A stretch of DNA of 64,000 nucleotides from Streblospio benedicti (Eukaryota; Annelida; Polychaeta; Spionida; Spionidae): the NCBI GenBank assembly GCA_019095985.1, contig CM032662.1, forward strand, positions 5,896,487 through 5,960,486, written 5' to 3'. A program made the position numbers and the translations under genes. Of the stretch, positions 1 to 11,674 are shown piece after piece (within the stretch, counting starts at the first letter, position 1; each line of letters begins with the position of its first letter). The notes beneath the pieces are model-generated. The model did no database searches, was not told the origin of the DNA, and saw only the letters and a list, made by a program, of their open reading frames with translations.

Positions 1-319
1 GGACGTTTCGTCTGTTTTAAAAACGTCTGTTTTAATGTACATAGTTTCCAGTAGTATGGATTAAATATTATATATTATATATTAACCTGGATATCTAATC
101 TTCATGATAGTATCATTCATATTCTTTTTCTCTATCTGACAAGAGTTGTATTCCTGTCTAAATACCAAATTATCAATGTTATTAGGATTTTTACTGTTAA
201 TTTTCATTCCAATAACTGTACACACTCTGTTGTATCTATAGCATAACCCCCATGTTGGCATATTCAAAAAAGGTTCTGAATAAATTCCCTATGGATATAT
301 ATATCATGCATAGCATAGC
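1..319. other. No gene recognised
   Basis: AT-rich DNA with short AT runs. The first 40 bases contain two copies of a motif like ACGT(T)TCGTCTGTTTT. I see no exon, RNA gene or complete mobile element. Confidence 0.5.
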
Positions 320-1163
320 ATCTAAACCACTATACTCCCTCACAATATCAATACAGCCGCTGACGTAGTAAGGCGTGTTTCGTTGTTGCGGAGAACAACA
401 GTTTAGACTAACACCTCCACGTGCAAAAACTGTAGGAATTGACGTCTCCGTGCGCTCAAAACAAATGAAATTGACTTGAATGGGAATGTTATAATATGAT
501 TTATTTTAAAAATAAAATGGATTTTAGTCATGATAGAATGCTGATTGAACTCGTTGTCGTGTCCAATCACATAAAATTGAGCAATAACTGACGTCTAATT
601 TACCCTCACTTCATTCAGGTAAATCAGACGTCAGCATGCTCAATTTTTTGCGATTGACACTCCAATCTCGTGGTCAATTACATTCTATCATTCCGTCACA
701 AAAAATCACCGCCAATAACCCACGCTGATTGGTCAATCTCAGTGTGCTCAATTTTGGCGATGGAATGAACGCTTAAAAAAAAACCACGGCGCTAGTCCCC
801 AATCTCCTCACAATATCAATACAGCCCGCTGGCGTAACAAAGCCATGAAGGCACTGATCATCCTGTGCCTGAGATAATAAGTTTTGACTACAGGCCATAG
901 TAGTTCCCTCCGCCCGGCTAAAACTGCAGGAATTGACGAATCCGAATGTTATGGCAATGAAACGTTATTGACTTGAATTTGAATTTTATGATAAAAATTT
1001 ATCATAAACTCATTTGGTGTGGAAAAGTCATTTTAGTCATGATAAGAATGGTTTTGAGCCACTCGATTATCGGGTCTATCGTAGAATTTTGCACAGTGAA
1101 TGTGTAATTGACACTTCCAGCATTCGTGTCAATAACATCACCAATCTCGTGGATAATTCTACA
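320..1163 (+). repeat. Hairpin repeat family, tandem copy A (about 1.7 units)
   Basis: One and three-quarter tandem copies of a unit of about 450-480 bp. A partial unit (about 320-682) is followed head to tail by a full unit (683-1163). Each unit starts TTCTATCA, carries the block ACCGCCAATAACCC, then CTCACAATATCAATACAG, then a large inverted repeat built on GCATGCTCAATTTTGCG, and ends near TTCTACA. The same unit recurs reversed at 3448-3896 and as a diverged subfamily at 41690-42480. I see no coding capacity. The family is not named; it looks like a non-autonomous foldback or rolling-circle-type element. Confidence 0.75.
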
Positions 1164-1179
1164 ATATATCACTGGAAAG

Positions 1180-1345
1180 ATATTTGTGTTGCCATACAAT
1201 AGTACTACTTTGAATAAGGACACTAATCAATATCAGTTTCAAACCCAATAATCAATATTTGCTGTTGGTGGAATATAGATTTTCTTTTGTTGGCTTAATT
1301 GCATTGAATATCAGTAAGAATGTCATGAATGGGCATAGTGAAATG
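1180..1345 (+). repeat. Interspersed repeat 'R', partial copy
   Basis: Shares the string TTGTGTTGCCATACAATAGT and the following 150 bases with 30960-31110 (plus) and with the split minus-strand copy at 42617-43690. Only the middle of the repeat is present here. The family is unidentified. Confidence 0.65.
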
Positions 1346-1498
1346 GAAGATGTGTCTTCAAGCTATGTCAATACAGTGAGCAGGAGCTAGCTTGCCATAG
1401 AAGAGAGAGGGAGAAGAATATAATTAGATATAAAGTCAAATATGATAATCTACATGAGGCTTGGGAAGGGACTGCTCACAAATTATTTTTTTGGGTGG

Positions 1499-1545
1499 CG
1501 GTGTGTGTGTGTGTGTGTGGATTGTTCTTAGGTGTGTGTGTGAAT
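1499..1545. repeat. (TG)n microsatellite
   Basis: Interrupted GT dinucleotide runs. Confidence 0.85.
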
Positions 1546-2249
1546 GAAACTGAGCTTTAACATATCGATTGTTTCTGTTTGAAATAGCCTCAGACACATT
1601 AAAAAGGGTCTAAATTCATTCCATTTTTCATGGGGGAGCATACCACTAAACTCTCCTAAAAATGATATACACCTATGATTCAGAGTTTCAATTATACCAA
1701 AATTCATATCTATATATCCCAGGACCATTTATTTGTGGTATTTCAGATCATAATCGATTAGATTGAATAAGTTGGATATTAAAGAAGACCAAATAATAAG
1801 ATGATTGCTTTATTTGACTTGTGAATTATATATATTGAGATAGAAACACTCTGTCTATTCACTGTAATGGATTGGGTACAGGGTTGGAGTGGGGTTCATA
1901 ATTTTCATTTCTCATATACTGGTGGTGGGGGATCGGACTTTCATTCTGTAAGATATATGGGGCGGGGTGGACTTTTATTTTTGAATGTTTCAATAATCTA
2001 ACTAAGACCCACACCAAATTGCAAATGACAAGGCCCTTAAAACATACTTTCGCAGCACTGGACATGTCAATGATCTCCAAGGTCTCTGTGGCCTACTAGG
2101 TTTGAGTCATGCTAAGTCAGGCTGTTATAGCAGAATTATTTGGTCAAAGTGTAATGATTTGTGAAGCTTTTGTAGCCCAGTAGACGAACCTTGTGTGTTT
2201 TTCATTTAGGACTGACAAGATTAAAAAAAACTACCGAACTGTGTTTCAC

Positions 2250-2255
2250 TTTATT
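2250..2255 (-). promoter_or_regulatory. Polyadenylation signal of the left C1q gene
   Basis: AATAAA on the minus strand, about 32 bases after the stop codon. The right copy keeps the same signal at 20655-20660. Confidence 0.7.
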
Positions 2256-2286
2256 CTGTAGTGAAGTATTACACAATGCTAGCGAT

Positions 2287-5200
2287 CTATGCTAGTTTAA
2301 ACCCTGAAAATGTAGCATAAATCAAGGTCCCTCCGTAAAGGGGACAATTATCTACAACAGGCACCACGTAGACATTGTCTCCAGAAACCAGATCGAGGAT
2401 CACCATGTTGGAGCCCATGTTATAGAAGTCACCGCGGTAACTGAAGGCAGTCACCACTTGAGTGGTTCCTAGTGGATTGAATACCCCAGTAGAGTTAAAT
2501 GTATAAGGTATTTGTGACAAAACATTTCAATAACGTGCAAGTATGTAAATGACATCTATATCTGGGCTTGTTACTATAGTGGTGGATGTGATGGCAGGAG
2601 ACTGTGAGAACAGTGACAGTGACACAGTGGTTGGTGTTAGGGTGGGGGTGTCAGGACAACGTGAATGCTACATACCTGAGCTATACAATCAATATTTGTT
2701 GTTGAATGATGGGGGGAAATCATCCCCGCGGGTATAAGCTATTAAGTATGAATATTTCAATATCATATCAATGTTTAACTGTAGAAACCGGTTGATAAGC
2801 TCATTTAGTAGTTTTGTACAATGTATTGTTACTTCGGAATTTTGTTTTGGCAGTGCTTCACTTGTTTTTGAGATTGAACGGACTTGTGATCTACAATTGA
2901 TGGGTATTTTGTGATGTTTTTTTTAGCTTTAGGCATCGACCATTTAATCTCAGGGGGGAGGGGAGGCAGCAAAAATATTGAAAAAAATAACGCAAGGCTG
3001 AAAATTGGTGAAAAAAAATAATAAGGTTTCATTTGGCTAGAAAAAAAAAATAAATAATTGCCAAATTTTGTAATAATTGAGGTTCAGTAATCTAAGAAAA
3101 AAAATCTAAGAAAAAAAAAAATTAGATATCAAATTTCATGAAAAAAAATTGAAGCTATGGTGAAAATAGCTGCCCCCCTCCCCCCCCCCCCCTGAGATGA
3201 AATTGTCGATGCCTTAGTGTTATATGCATTAATATGTTTAAATTGTGAATATGTATTTATATTTTTGTTTTGATATATGAACTGGTATTTTCATTTTTTC
3301 TAAATAAAGTCATATCATATTATAAAGATACACTTCAGTACTGTATTAAAGATACAGTATGTATTTTGTTCACATTGCAAACGTTGATGGGTTATAATCA
3401 CGCTACAGTCATCATCTAGATTTTCATGGTTGTTATGGTATGCATATTGTAGAAATTGACCACGAGATTGGAGTGTCAATCGCAAAATTGAGCATGCTGA
3501 CGTCACTTCGTTCGGGTAAATCAGACGTCAGCATGCTCAATTTTGCGATTGACACGACAATCGAGTGGTCAATCACCATTCTATCATGACTAAAATCCAT
3601 TTTATTTTAAAATAAATCATATTATAACATTCAACATTCAAGTCAATTTCGTTTGTTTTGAGCGCGCGGAGACGTCAATTCCTACAGTTTTGAGCGCGCG
3701 GAGGCGTTAGTCTAAACTGTTGCTCTCCGCAGCAACGAAACACGCCTTACTACGTCAGCGGCTGTATTGATATTGTGAGGAGTTTAGACTCACGCCGTGT
3801 TTTTTTTGGGAGCGTGTTTTCCATCGCAAAATTGAGCACGGAGATTGACCAATCAGCGTGGGTTATTGGCGGTGATTTTTGCACGGAATGATAGAATAAG
3901 TCATTACGGTCTACGTGCAGTAATACACCCAATACATGTAGACGCTTCAATGTGAGGTTTTGTCCACTTGTTAACGTCGTAGCCTCTATCAACTTTGCAT
4001 GCAAGAGTGAGTTCCCGAGAACGAGCAAAAAGTGAGGGGACATAACCTAATCTGAAGGTTTGGACCTTTATAATCAAATGCTTAACAGTATATCTACATA
4101 TTCTAACCGATATTTCTAATGTACACTAAAGCTGTTGTTGATTGCCGTGATATCCAAGTATAATTATATCCAAACAGTTGTTAACACGGAATACCAATAT
4201 GGAAGTCCAACCTTTCATTATGCCCAGTCGACATCTTCCCTCTACCGAATTCTGGACGGTCGTCTGGACGAAGAAGGCGTAGAAACCTGCCTCCGGGGCA
4301 GTGAACTGCAAACTGCAGACGAAAGGCAAGACAAATGCGTAAAAGATCCTGATCCTATTAAAGAAACTTTGTATAATAGTAATGAAAAAAAAGAGACATA
4401 TCTTGGACAGGAAATCCGGTCAAGTGCTGTCCCACCGCTCCGCACAGCTGGAACGATCGAGTAGCATATGAGTGCATTGATCTTACTTAGTTTTATGCGG
4501 GCGTTGGGAACCATTTCAGTGGACGCTGTTAATCGTCGGTTTGTTATGTGATAGTGTGAGCTTTTTAACTTGCTAAATCTGCAAATAAAACCTTATACCA
4601 CAAAATACGTAATTGTACAAACCTGCGGGGTGCTTACAAAACCACGTGCACTGTCCAGTTGGTTCGATATTCACGTAGGTGGCCTGATACGTTTACCTGT
4701 TTGATGTTTATATATGTCACCTCCGATGTTATATACACTGCACATATTACGTAGATCTACATATACGATAGTTGTGTGGCTTTTCTTCTTCCTCTAATTC
4801 CTTGCACAATTGCTAAAAATTACCCTTGACTTTACGCCGGCAGCAACCAAGTCCGACACCACATCTTTCCCCGTTTTTCCCCGTTAACTCCTGCAACATC
4901 TACGCTTTTGCATCAACAGATCAACAGAAAAACAGAAAAAGGACAGATATTTCTTATTTCTGTGAAATACTGATATTTTTTCCTTGCTGTTTTGTTTATG
5001 AAAACCCCATCTGCTATCACCTGCTCTTGTTGCTAGGATCCGGAAAGTGCACGACTAATTGTCGTAAGGTTTTAAGGGTGTAGACAGGCACCTTGTAAAA
5101 AATGTCTTCACATTTTTACTATCAAACTACTTAAGACGTTTCGTCGGATACAGTTTGAAGGAAGTCTTAGCGGTATAGACAAGGCTTTAGACATTGCTCT

Positions 5201-7147
5201 TCGCTTCATACATCTTTGCAACTGTTGGGGAAAGTTTAAGAATCTGACACTGACCGTGAACATGGCAATAATTTAGCTGTCATTGACACAGCTACCACAC
5301 AACTACTGCCGAATCCTTTTTCATTTTGAAATAGAATATGTTTAAACCAAACACAACTACTAAATAAGAAAATTAGCAACCAGCCAACGGTAGCTCCAAG
5401 AACATTGCTTCCTTGGCCGAGTGGAATAGGAGATGGACTCGTGACCAGAAAGTTGTTGGTTCAATTTATGGTGGGTGTTGAGCAAACCTACCTCTAACAT
5501 GTTGCACACTGCTCCATGGTAAATACATGTTAAATAGGTACAGGTCAGGCAAGCAAACGATAACATTAGTGATAAGCACGTCGGAGCTACGGTATTGATG
5601 TGCTGTACGCTTCCCGGGGAGTTGAGAAAGATATATTGTGACAGAAATGCCAATGACCTGGTGTATATGTTAAGTCGCTAGAGCACGACAAATTGTGAAT
5701 TCCGACTCTAAATAAATACATTTACATAGACTCATCATAGGTACAGTTCAATGCGGTTTGTCACTTTTCATACCTTGCAGGACTGTGAAATGTCTGTAAT
5801 GTAGTCTCACTTAATGAACTTGCTTACTTTTGTGAATCCCATCCGTTGCCAGCGTTGGTGATGACGGAGTTGTAGGGGACCTTACTGCCAGCGGCCACAT
5901 TGACGTTCGTGGAGACACGTCCCACAGAAAAGGCAAGACGCGCACCTGTTGATGAAAGTTACGGACTCCTGAAACTCACAGAAGTGTGAAGCGTGGGATG
6001 GTTTTCTTCAAATCATACCTTGTTCAAAACTTATGGACCCGGATAGGTTGGCGTTTGGGTGAGTAATTGAGCGAGTGAGTAGCGAGTGAGTGAGTGAATA
6101 AGTGAGCCAGACAGTGCTTCATCATAAACAATGAATCATTATCCTTTAAGAATTAAGAAAATGATGAAACACTCAATATTTTCCATTGTATCATACTTTG
6201 ATTCTGATGAGAATAAGAAAGAGACTGGAGGAGAAAAAAACAATGAACTTTTAACACCTTAGCACACAAGCCGAGCTAAGTCAGCAACAATGGATGAAAT
6301 AATTGATTCGTCTTACAATAAGGTTTGTGCTTTGATGGCTAATTAAGGCAACTAAATACAAAAACATTATTTGTATAAGATATTTTGTCAACAGCATTCA
6401 CAAGAATAGAATCAATTACTTATCTTTTAATCCATAACTTCCATGCTTTTATCAGCTCAAAAGAAACATATTCAAAACAAATTTAAGAACCAATTTGGAT
6501 TAATTTCGAAAACTTTATCTTTAGACGTTCAAATCTTCAAAGAAGTGATACTAATTGCCTTCATCAATCATTACTTTATGTCTAACTATGATACCATGTT
6601 ATTACTAGTATAGTAGCCAGTTACCATTGTTTTCCAGCTTTTGCAGGCGTTGCTCCTGTCTCTCCGTCGTCTCCTGCAGTTTCTGGATTGTTTCCTGGTA
6701 TTTCTCCGCCGTCTCCTGGCATTTCTGGTTCTCTGTAAAAGATTGAAAATTCAACTCCATTAATGTTCTTATAAGACTGATGTGCACTATATGTAATCTA
6801 CGTGTCTTGATAATCATGTCTGGATTAAATGTTAATTTATACACTTTGATTGATTGAAATCAATTATGAACACTGAAGAGCAATTTGAATTTTATGAAGA
6901 AGTAGTTTGTAAATGTTTCAGAAACAAATCGATGTAAACCAGAATAATTGAAATTGTTATCAAACATTTTACATAGTTCTAATTCATCAAGCAACGATGT
7001 ATGAAAACAATAAGTATCAAGAGAAATACTACCTGCTTTGACAGTCGCTTTTATCATCTCTTCAATCATTTCCAATTCCGTTTCTGTGAAGCAGAGCACA
7101 GAAACACTAAAAGATAAACACAAAAGAGAACAGATTTTCATGTTCAT
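2287..7147 (-). CDS. Secreted C1q-domain protein, five exons, intact
   Basis: Exons on the minus strand are 7147-7033, 6732-6625, 5945-5828, 4312-4212 and 2468-2287. All junctions are GT-AG with matching phases (1, 1, 2, 1), giving 624 nt and 207 residues. Residues 1 to about 20 are a signal peptide (MNMKICSLLCLSFSVSVLCF). Residues 40-72 form a Gln/Glu-rich coiled coil (QETIQKLQETTERQEQRLQ). The rest is a globular C1q domain with the family marks APEAGFYAFFVQT and a C-terminal YATFSGFKLA. C1q-domain proteins trimerise and act as secreted pattern-recognition or scaffold proteins, and they are greatly expanded in molluscs. There is no collagen stretch, so this is the short sghC1q type. The start gives the signal peptide directly; a second ATG lies two codons further on. 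The ligand cannot be inferred. Confidence 0.9.
2932..3213. mobile_element. PIF/Harbinger-type MITE, left arm only
   Basis: This 282-bp element has inverted ends starting GGCATCGAC followed by ATTT(A/C)ATCTCAGGGGGG. It is flanked by TTA at 2929-2931 and 3214-3216. The paralogous right arm has a single TTA at the matching site, so its boundaries and 3-bp duplication are supported by an empty site. A TWA 3-bp duplication and ends starting GG are typical of PIF/Harbinger. The interior is A-rich and non-coding, so the element is non-autonomous. Confidence 0.8.
3448..3896 (-). repeat. Hairpin repeat family, single full unit (copy B)
   Basis: One complete reverse-oriented unit of about 449 bp, absent from the matching position in the right arm near 19718. 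It contains a perfect inverted repeat with 32-bp arms (3473-3504 and 3524-3555) around a 19-nt loop. Both unit ends (TTCTATCA and TTCTACA, read on the minus strand) are at the insertion borders. No target-site duplication longer than one ambiguous base is visible against the empty site. Confidence 0.8.
5407..5731 (+). mobile_element. tRNA-derived SINE (left arm intron)
   Basis: The head has a Pol III A box (TGGCCGAGTGG) and B box (GGTTCAATTT) spaced as in a Leu/Ser-type tRNA. An unrelated body and a tail ending near AAATAAATACATTTACAT follow. The same element lies reversed at 17464-17785, so it predates the duplication, and a third copy is at 62983-63307. Open reading frames across it are incidental. 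Confidence 0.8.
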
Positions 7148-7411
7148 TGTGAAGATGGAATGCTTAATTGATCAAAATTTAATCACACTGCAAATCGTGC
7201 AAATAACACAGCCAGCAGTAAAATGGCGGATAAGTGAGAGCAGGTGTTGCTATATGCAGTCATGTTATCTACAAGGTAAGGATGATGAGATGATAAGAAT
7301 TTGTTTCAACACGAGTGAAGAGGTGTGTTGAACACGAGTGAAGGAGAGACGAAAACGGTGGCATCAATATGAAGTATCTATGTTGAACATGCAATAAGTG
7401 ATGAAGTGAAA

Positions 7412-8039
7412 TACTATAAGGGCTTTGCATTGCCGACGAATATATAAATGAATGCATCAAAGGCGATGGAATGACATGGATTATGTCATAGGTTGTAGTC
7501 ATTTGGAATTTGAAATCAACCTAGTCTCCCTGCGGTATCCATTCAGTATGCCCAGAGAACCAAATCGCCCACTTTCCCCTTTACGCACTCGAAATTTTCC
7601 CACCATACCATTTCGTCCTGATCACCTATGTATCGTTCATATACCAATTCGCACTGTTCCTGTTTCACCCAAGATTGCTTGCTCAGAGTTCGCCAGTACA
7701 TAAAGCATTTGCCAAAGTAGTATTACTCGCTCGCTAACGAAGTATTGCAAGTCATTAGCATAAACATTCCGTACATAACTCGACCTCGTGCGTACGTCGT
7801 AGCTTAAAATTAGTCCCTACATTTTTGCGATTTCAGTACTTTTATTTACAAAAACATTATGTCTTAAAGAACTGTTTGAAATTTTTCTATCAATCAACGT
7901 CACAATCGACGTAGAAAGGCAGCAACAACATGATCGGACACATCCTCTGTATGGTATATATGATGATCTAGAGACTAATGTGGTAAATATAGGTTTATAG
8001 TCTATATCCATCGATATTGGTTGTGTTTATAATTATATA
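7412..8039. other. Spacer DNA between the inverted arms, no gene seen
   Basis: Unique AT-rich sequence from the inner edge of the left arm. I see no exon with splice sites and no element ends. Confidence 0.5.
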
Positions 8040-8084
8040 TATAAATAGGGAGCATATATATGAATATACACCACGTATATATAT

Positions 8085-8118
<34 letters not shown>

Positions 8119-8495
8119 TCTATATATAGATATTTTATATTCTCTTTGTGTCCGATCACGTAATATTATATATATATATGTGCATATAAGTATAATAATT
8201 TGCATATATAATGTCATTGAAACTAGTATATATATACAGACGTGGATGTGAATGCATACATTTAGAGTGCTATCATCAAAATTGAGATGCATTGCTTGTT
8301 ATAATTGTAAATTGATCACAACAATCATAGTTTCATAGGTTCTTTTATTGCTAAACAATTGGCTTACAAATACTAATCGCTGTATAAACAAAAAATGAAA
8401 ACTAGAGGCATGAAACAAAAAGCCAATAAAACAACCTATTATGATTGTTGTGATCAATTTGCAATTATATATATATATATCTCATCTTCAAATAT

Positions 8496-8531
<36 letters not shown>

Positions 8532-8610
8532 TGACGTCATATATCATATTTATATATATATATATATTTTATTATATATATGTAATAATTTATATATGTA
8601 TATATATGAT
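8040..8610. repeat. (TA)n microsatellites around an inverted repeat
   Basis: Two AT dinucleotide tracts (about 8085-8180 and 8465-8610) enclose an inverted repeat. The arm at about 8298-8350 (ATTGATCACAACAATCAT) is mirrored at about 8424-8468 (ATGATTGTTGTGATCAAT), with a loop of about 75 bases. Open reading frames over the TA tracts are artefacts of low complexity. Confidence 0.8.
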
Positions 8611-8681
8611 GATGATCTAGAGCAGTGCTGTCAAAGTCTAGAGAAGAATCTGGACTTTTGTAAAAATGGAGAATAATAATA

Positions 8682-8775
8682 CAGTAAAACCTCTCAAGAC
8701 CACTGGTGTACCGCCTCAAATGGTTCCTTAATAAGGTGTACTGGCCCCCAAAATGGTGGTCTCAGTATAGAGGTT
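8682..8775. mobile_element. Small pogo-like MITE, degenerate
   Basis: Starts after TA with CAGTAAAACCTCTCAAGACC and ends in the inverted counterpart GGTGGTCTCAGTATAGAGGTT. The short inverted ends of the CAGT(N)2AACCT kind match the cleaner copy at 38747-38921. The right end has decayed, so its exact border is uncertain. Confidence 0.45.
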
Positions 8776-9880
8776 CACCACATTTGACAGATCATTTTTC
8801 TCCTGCATGTGATCAAGATTAGTAGATTTTAATGTACACTTTATGTAGAACTGTCTGTTGTCGTTAATACTATGGCTATTGAAATGTTTTAATATTGTTT
8901 AACGATCTAATTCAAGTTAATAAACCTTTTTAAATCATGTAGTGTTGAGTCCTTACACAAATTTGATAAAACAAAAAGGTTTGAATTGAAATGTTTATTC
9001 ATCTAGTTTTCATTTATGGAATTTTGCTTTACTCATTTCAGGCCCTCTCTCTGAATGAGGAGTGATTTAGAGCCTGCTCAAATAATCTTAGGATTTGATT
9101 GATTGAGTGAATACATATTTACGTCGAAAAAATACTGATGGATTTACAAAATGTTCGACAGTAAAGTATGAGAAGATTACACATTTGTTTTACTAAAGGC
9201 ATACAACATTTAGATTGTTACAATATTTATAGTTGGCTATATGAGAGTATTATAACTACTCTAAACAACTTTAGTTGATAACAATAATTCCATATGGAAC
9301 AAACACATATATTTCACTTATGGATTAGGCATCAATCAAAGGCAATTGCATCAGTTGGTAGGATTTGAGTAAATTGAAATAGCAATTAATTAAACATCTT
9401 TTTCAAAGCTCCATTCACATGAATGTTTAACAAAAGAATGTGACAAAAAAAGGAATAAACAAATGGAACATACATAGATTTCATACTGTTTAGATTACAT
9501 ACAATGTGATTTAGTTTTATAGAATTATGAAAAACATTCTGCCATCATATTTACCATAAAACTCTGCAGAACCCACTTTGTTTCATGTCAATCAGTTACT
9601 TTTACATTGACACGTGGTATTTACATTTTAAGACATATCGAGAATGTATTTACATCAGGTGGTATTTCTAACATTTGAATATTTGATCACTATTATACTC
9701 GAATTTTCATAATTACAATATGATGCATACTTTTTCCACATGGACCGAGACGGGTATGATTTAGCAATTTTAGCTGATATCAGGGGGTTATAGCCTTGAT
9801 GAAAATCCATTCGCCAACACCGACTAAATCACCAGTCACCAATACATTTCATTGTCTTTCACCAGTCCACAGGAATTGTA
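8776..9880. other. Non-coding AT-rich spacer
   Basis: I see no gene, RNA or element ends in this stretch. Confidence 0.5.
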
Positions 9881-9884
9881 ATTG

Positions 9885-10078
9885 AATAGGTTCCATCACA
9901 ATTCACAATTCGCTCTCAAGATTAAGGGCATATCACCAATCACAGCCTTTGTAATTAACAGATCACCAGTCACCGATAATAGGTTCCATCACACTTCACA
10001 CACTAAAATATATCAGCAATTCACAATTCACGCCCAAGATTTAGGGCAAATCAGCAATCACATTTTTGCTGTATCACC
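9885..10078. repeat. Degenerate two-copy tandem repeat of about 95 bp
   Basis: Both copies share ATAGGTTCCATCACA, then TTCACAATTC, CAAGATT(T)AGGGCA and ATCA(C/G)CAATCACA in the same order. Scattered CACCAGTCACC motifs continue on the left to about 9830. Confidence 0.6.
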
Positions 10079-10399
10079 CCCTCGATATAGGTTTATGACT
10101 CGGCTGTGAGATTTGAAATAGTAAATACTATTCAATACTTTTTACATCTCGATGCTGTTCAATACTTTCTAGAGTTAATCACAACACATTAAATAGAAAC
10201 AGTTAAGTGGGTGCTTTTAATTATTTCTAAACTTTCAGATGATTCTTATAACAGACCATGGTTACTGTAACATGAGACAAATAGCTTGTTGAAGTTTTGA
10301 TTTCTCTAAACGAGATCCTATAACTTGGCAAAGGTTATCTGTCCACAAAAAACAACTTTCAATACAGCGAGTGGCTACATCGTAGTGGGAGGGAGAAAC

Positions 10400-10490
10400 A
10401 AACAACACACACACAAACAACACACACACACCACACACACACACACACAAACACACACACATCCACCGCACCCTGTCACACACACACAAG

Positions 10491-10521
<31 letters not shown>
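10400..10521. repeat. (CA)n microsatellite
   Basis: Long interrupted CA dinucleotide tract. A looser array of CACTGACC-like units continues to about 10670. Confidence 0.9.
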
Positions 10522-10524
<3 letters not shown>

Positions 10525-10837
10525 TCGGACCATACACTGACCATACACTGATAATAGACTGGCAACACACATACACATGGCCACCCATCAACTCACAGTG
10601 ACCGCTCACTGACCTCACACTGACTACAGAGCACATACTGACCGGCTCACTGACCACTCACACTGTCCACACGTTTTTATGGTCCAAAAAATGAAGTAAA
10701 ATCATCGTTACTGTGTTTCTTAAATAAATATAAAAGATGTCTTATCATTCAGATTAAAATGAATACAAAAATGATTCTTCTTACATTTATGCAATTTATT
10801 CTGTCTCAATACGATAAGAATTGACAATGTTGTCATA

Positions 10838-10937
10838 NNNNNNNNNNNNNNNNNNNNNNNNNNNNNNNNNNNNNNNNNNNNNNNNNNNNNNNNNNNNNNN
10901 NNNNNNNNNNNNNNNNNNNNNNNNNNNNNNNNNNNNN
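10838..10937. other. Scaffold gap (100 N)
   Basis: Exactly 100 N, the usual placeholder for an unsized gap. It falls in the spacer of the inverted duplication, immediately before the LTR of the first Gypsy fossil. Confidence 0.95.
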
Positions 10938-10938
10938 G

Positions 10939-11674
10939 TGTAGTCTCAGTGCGCGAGAATTGTAGCATTCTCGCGTAGTATAAAATTAGTTATAGAAGTT
11001 GCACTGGACTAGGTATAGCTTTCCCCGTTACACACACCTTGTTAAGCTTTGTTGTTGTCCTTTATTATGGCCACAGTAGGATTAGGGAGCCAGTACTCTC
11101 TGGTACTGGTTTTTGAGCCGATTAGCGGCAGTTCTCCTTTAGCGCTCGTCGGAAGAGGTAGGGCTGGCAACCTATTCTCGATCTCGGGAATAGGCCCTCT
11201 TTACTCAATTCTACGGAGGTTAACCCGATGGGTGCCTCTCTCAACGTGGTCCTGGCCCCGTGTTGCACTGCGTAGGGGACGCCTGAAACAGTGCGTGTCA
11301 GCACCGGTGCGAAGTCCTTCCCGTGTGAAGGCCCTTCGTGAAACCCGGGGTGTCACCAGCTACTCTGCCCCATTAGACGGGACTGAAGGTTAGACAGCTG
11401 TTCACGGTATAAAAGCCTAATACACAACGAGAAGCGTACGAGGGTTCTGATCACGTACGGTGCGTCCACTCGGGTATAAGACCCGCAGGGTGGTTCGTAC
11501 ACGGCGTGTACACAGCCGCGGGGACACGGGGTAGATCTCTAGAGGGCCTTGGGCCTGGAGATACTCATGCCGCCGCCCCACAGATTTTCGCAGGAGTCCT
11601 GGCAAGTTCTTCCACAGCATTTCCAGGGGCTACCACCAGTCAAGACCGGCAGTTCAGAACTCACTTTGTTTACA
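10939..11674 (+). repeat. 5' LTR of Gypsy fossil 1
   Basis: About 735 bp, from the gap edge to just before the primer-binding site. It shares blocks such as AGGGCTGGCAACCT and GGCCCTTCGTGAAACC with the two LTRs at 22000-22637 and 24597-25239, which lie in the opposite orientation. The first bases may be lost in the gap. Confidence 0.7.

Larger units (their letters stand above)
1938..7411. repeat. Left arm of a segmental inverted duplication
   Basis: The arm matches 15684-20975 in reverse complement over almost its whole length, including all five C1q exons, their splice sites, an intronic SINE and the flanking DNA. Outer similarity stops at CTTTCATTCTGTAAG (1938), paired with CTTACAGAATGAAAG ending at 20975. 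Inner similarity stops at AGTGAAA (7411), paired with TTTCACT at 15684. The arms differ by many substitutions and indels, so this is an old duplication and not an assembly mirror. The left arm alone carries two later insertions, at 2932-3213 and 3448-3896. Confidence 0.9.

Noticed and set aside
3448-3896. Assignment of the hairpin repeat to canonical Helitrons
   Set aside because: The ends do not show 5' TC with 3' CTRR, and insertion between A and T is not supported by the empty site.
5408-5480. A functional tRNA gene
   Set aside because: A and B boxes are present but no convincing acceptor stem or anticodon arm forms, and the sequence is repeated as a SINE.
5360-5653. 97-codon open frame, seen again at 17538-17831
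   Set aside because: Both copies lie within the same SINE, so the match reflects the repeat and not a protein gene.
8002-8292. Open frames over the TA-rich tract
   Set aside because: They consist of Ile/Tyr dipeptides from the microsatellite and have no codon bias or conserved motif.
10262-10657. 131-codon cysteine/valine-rich open frame
   Set aside because: It is the translation of a (CA)n array.
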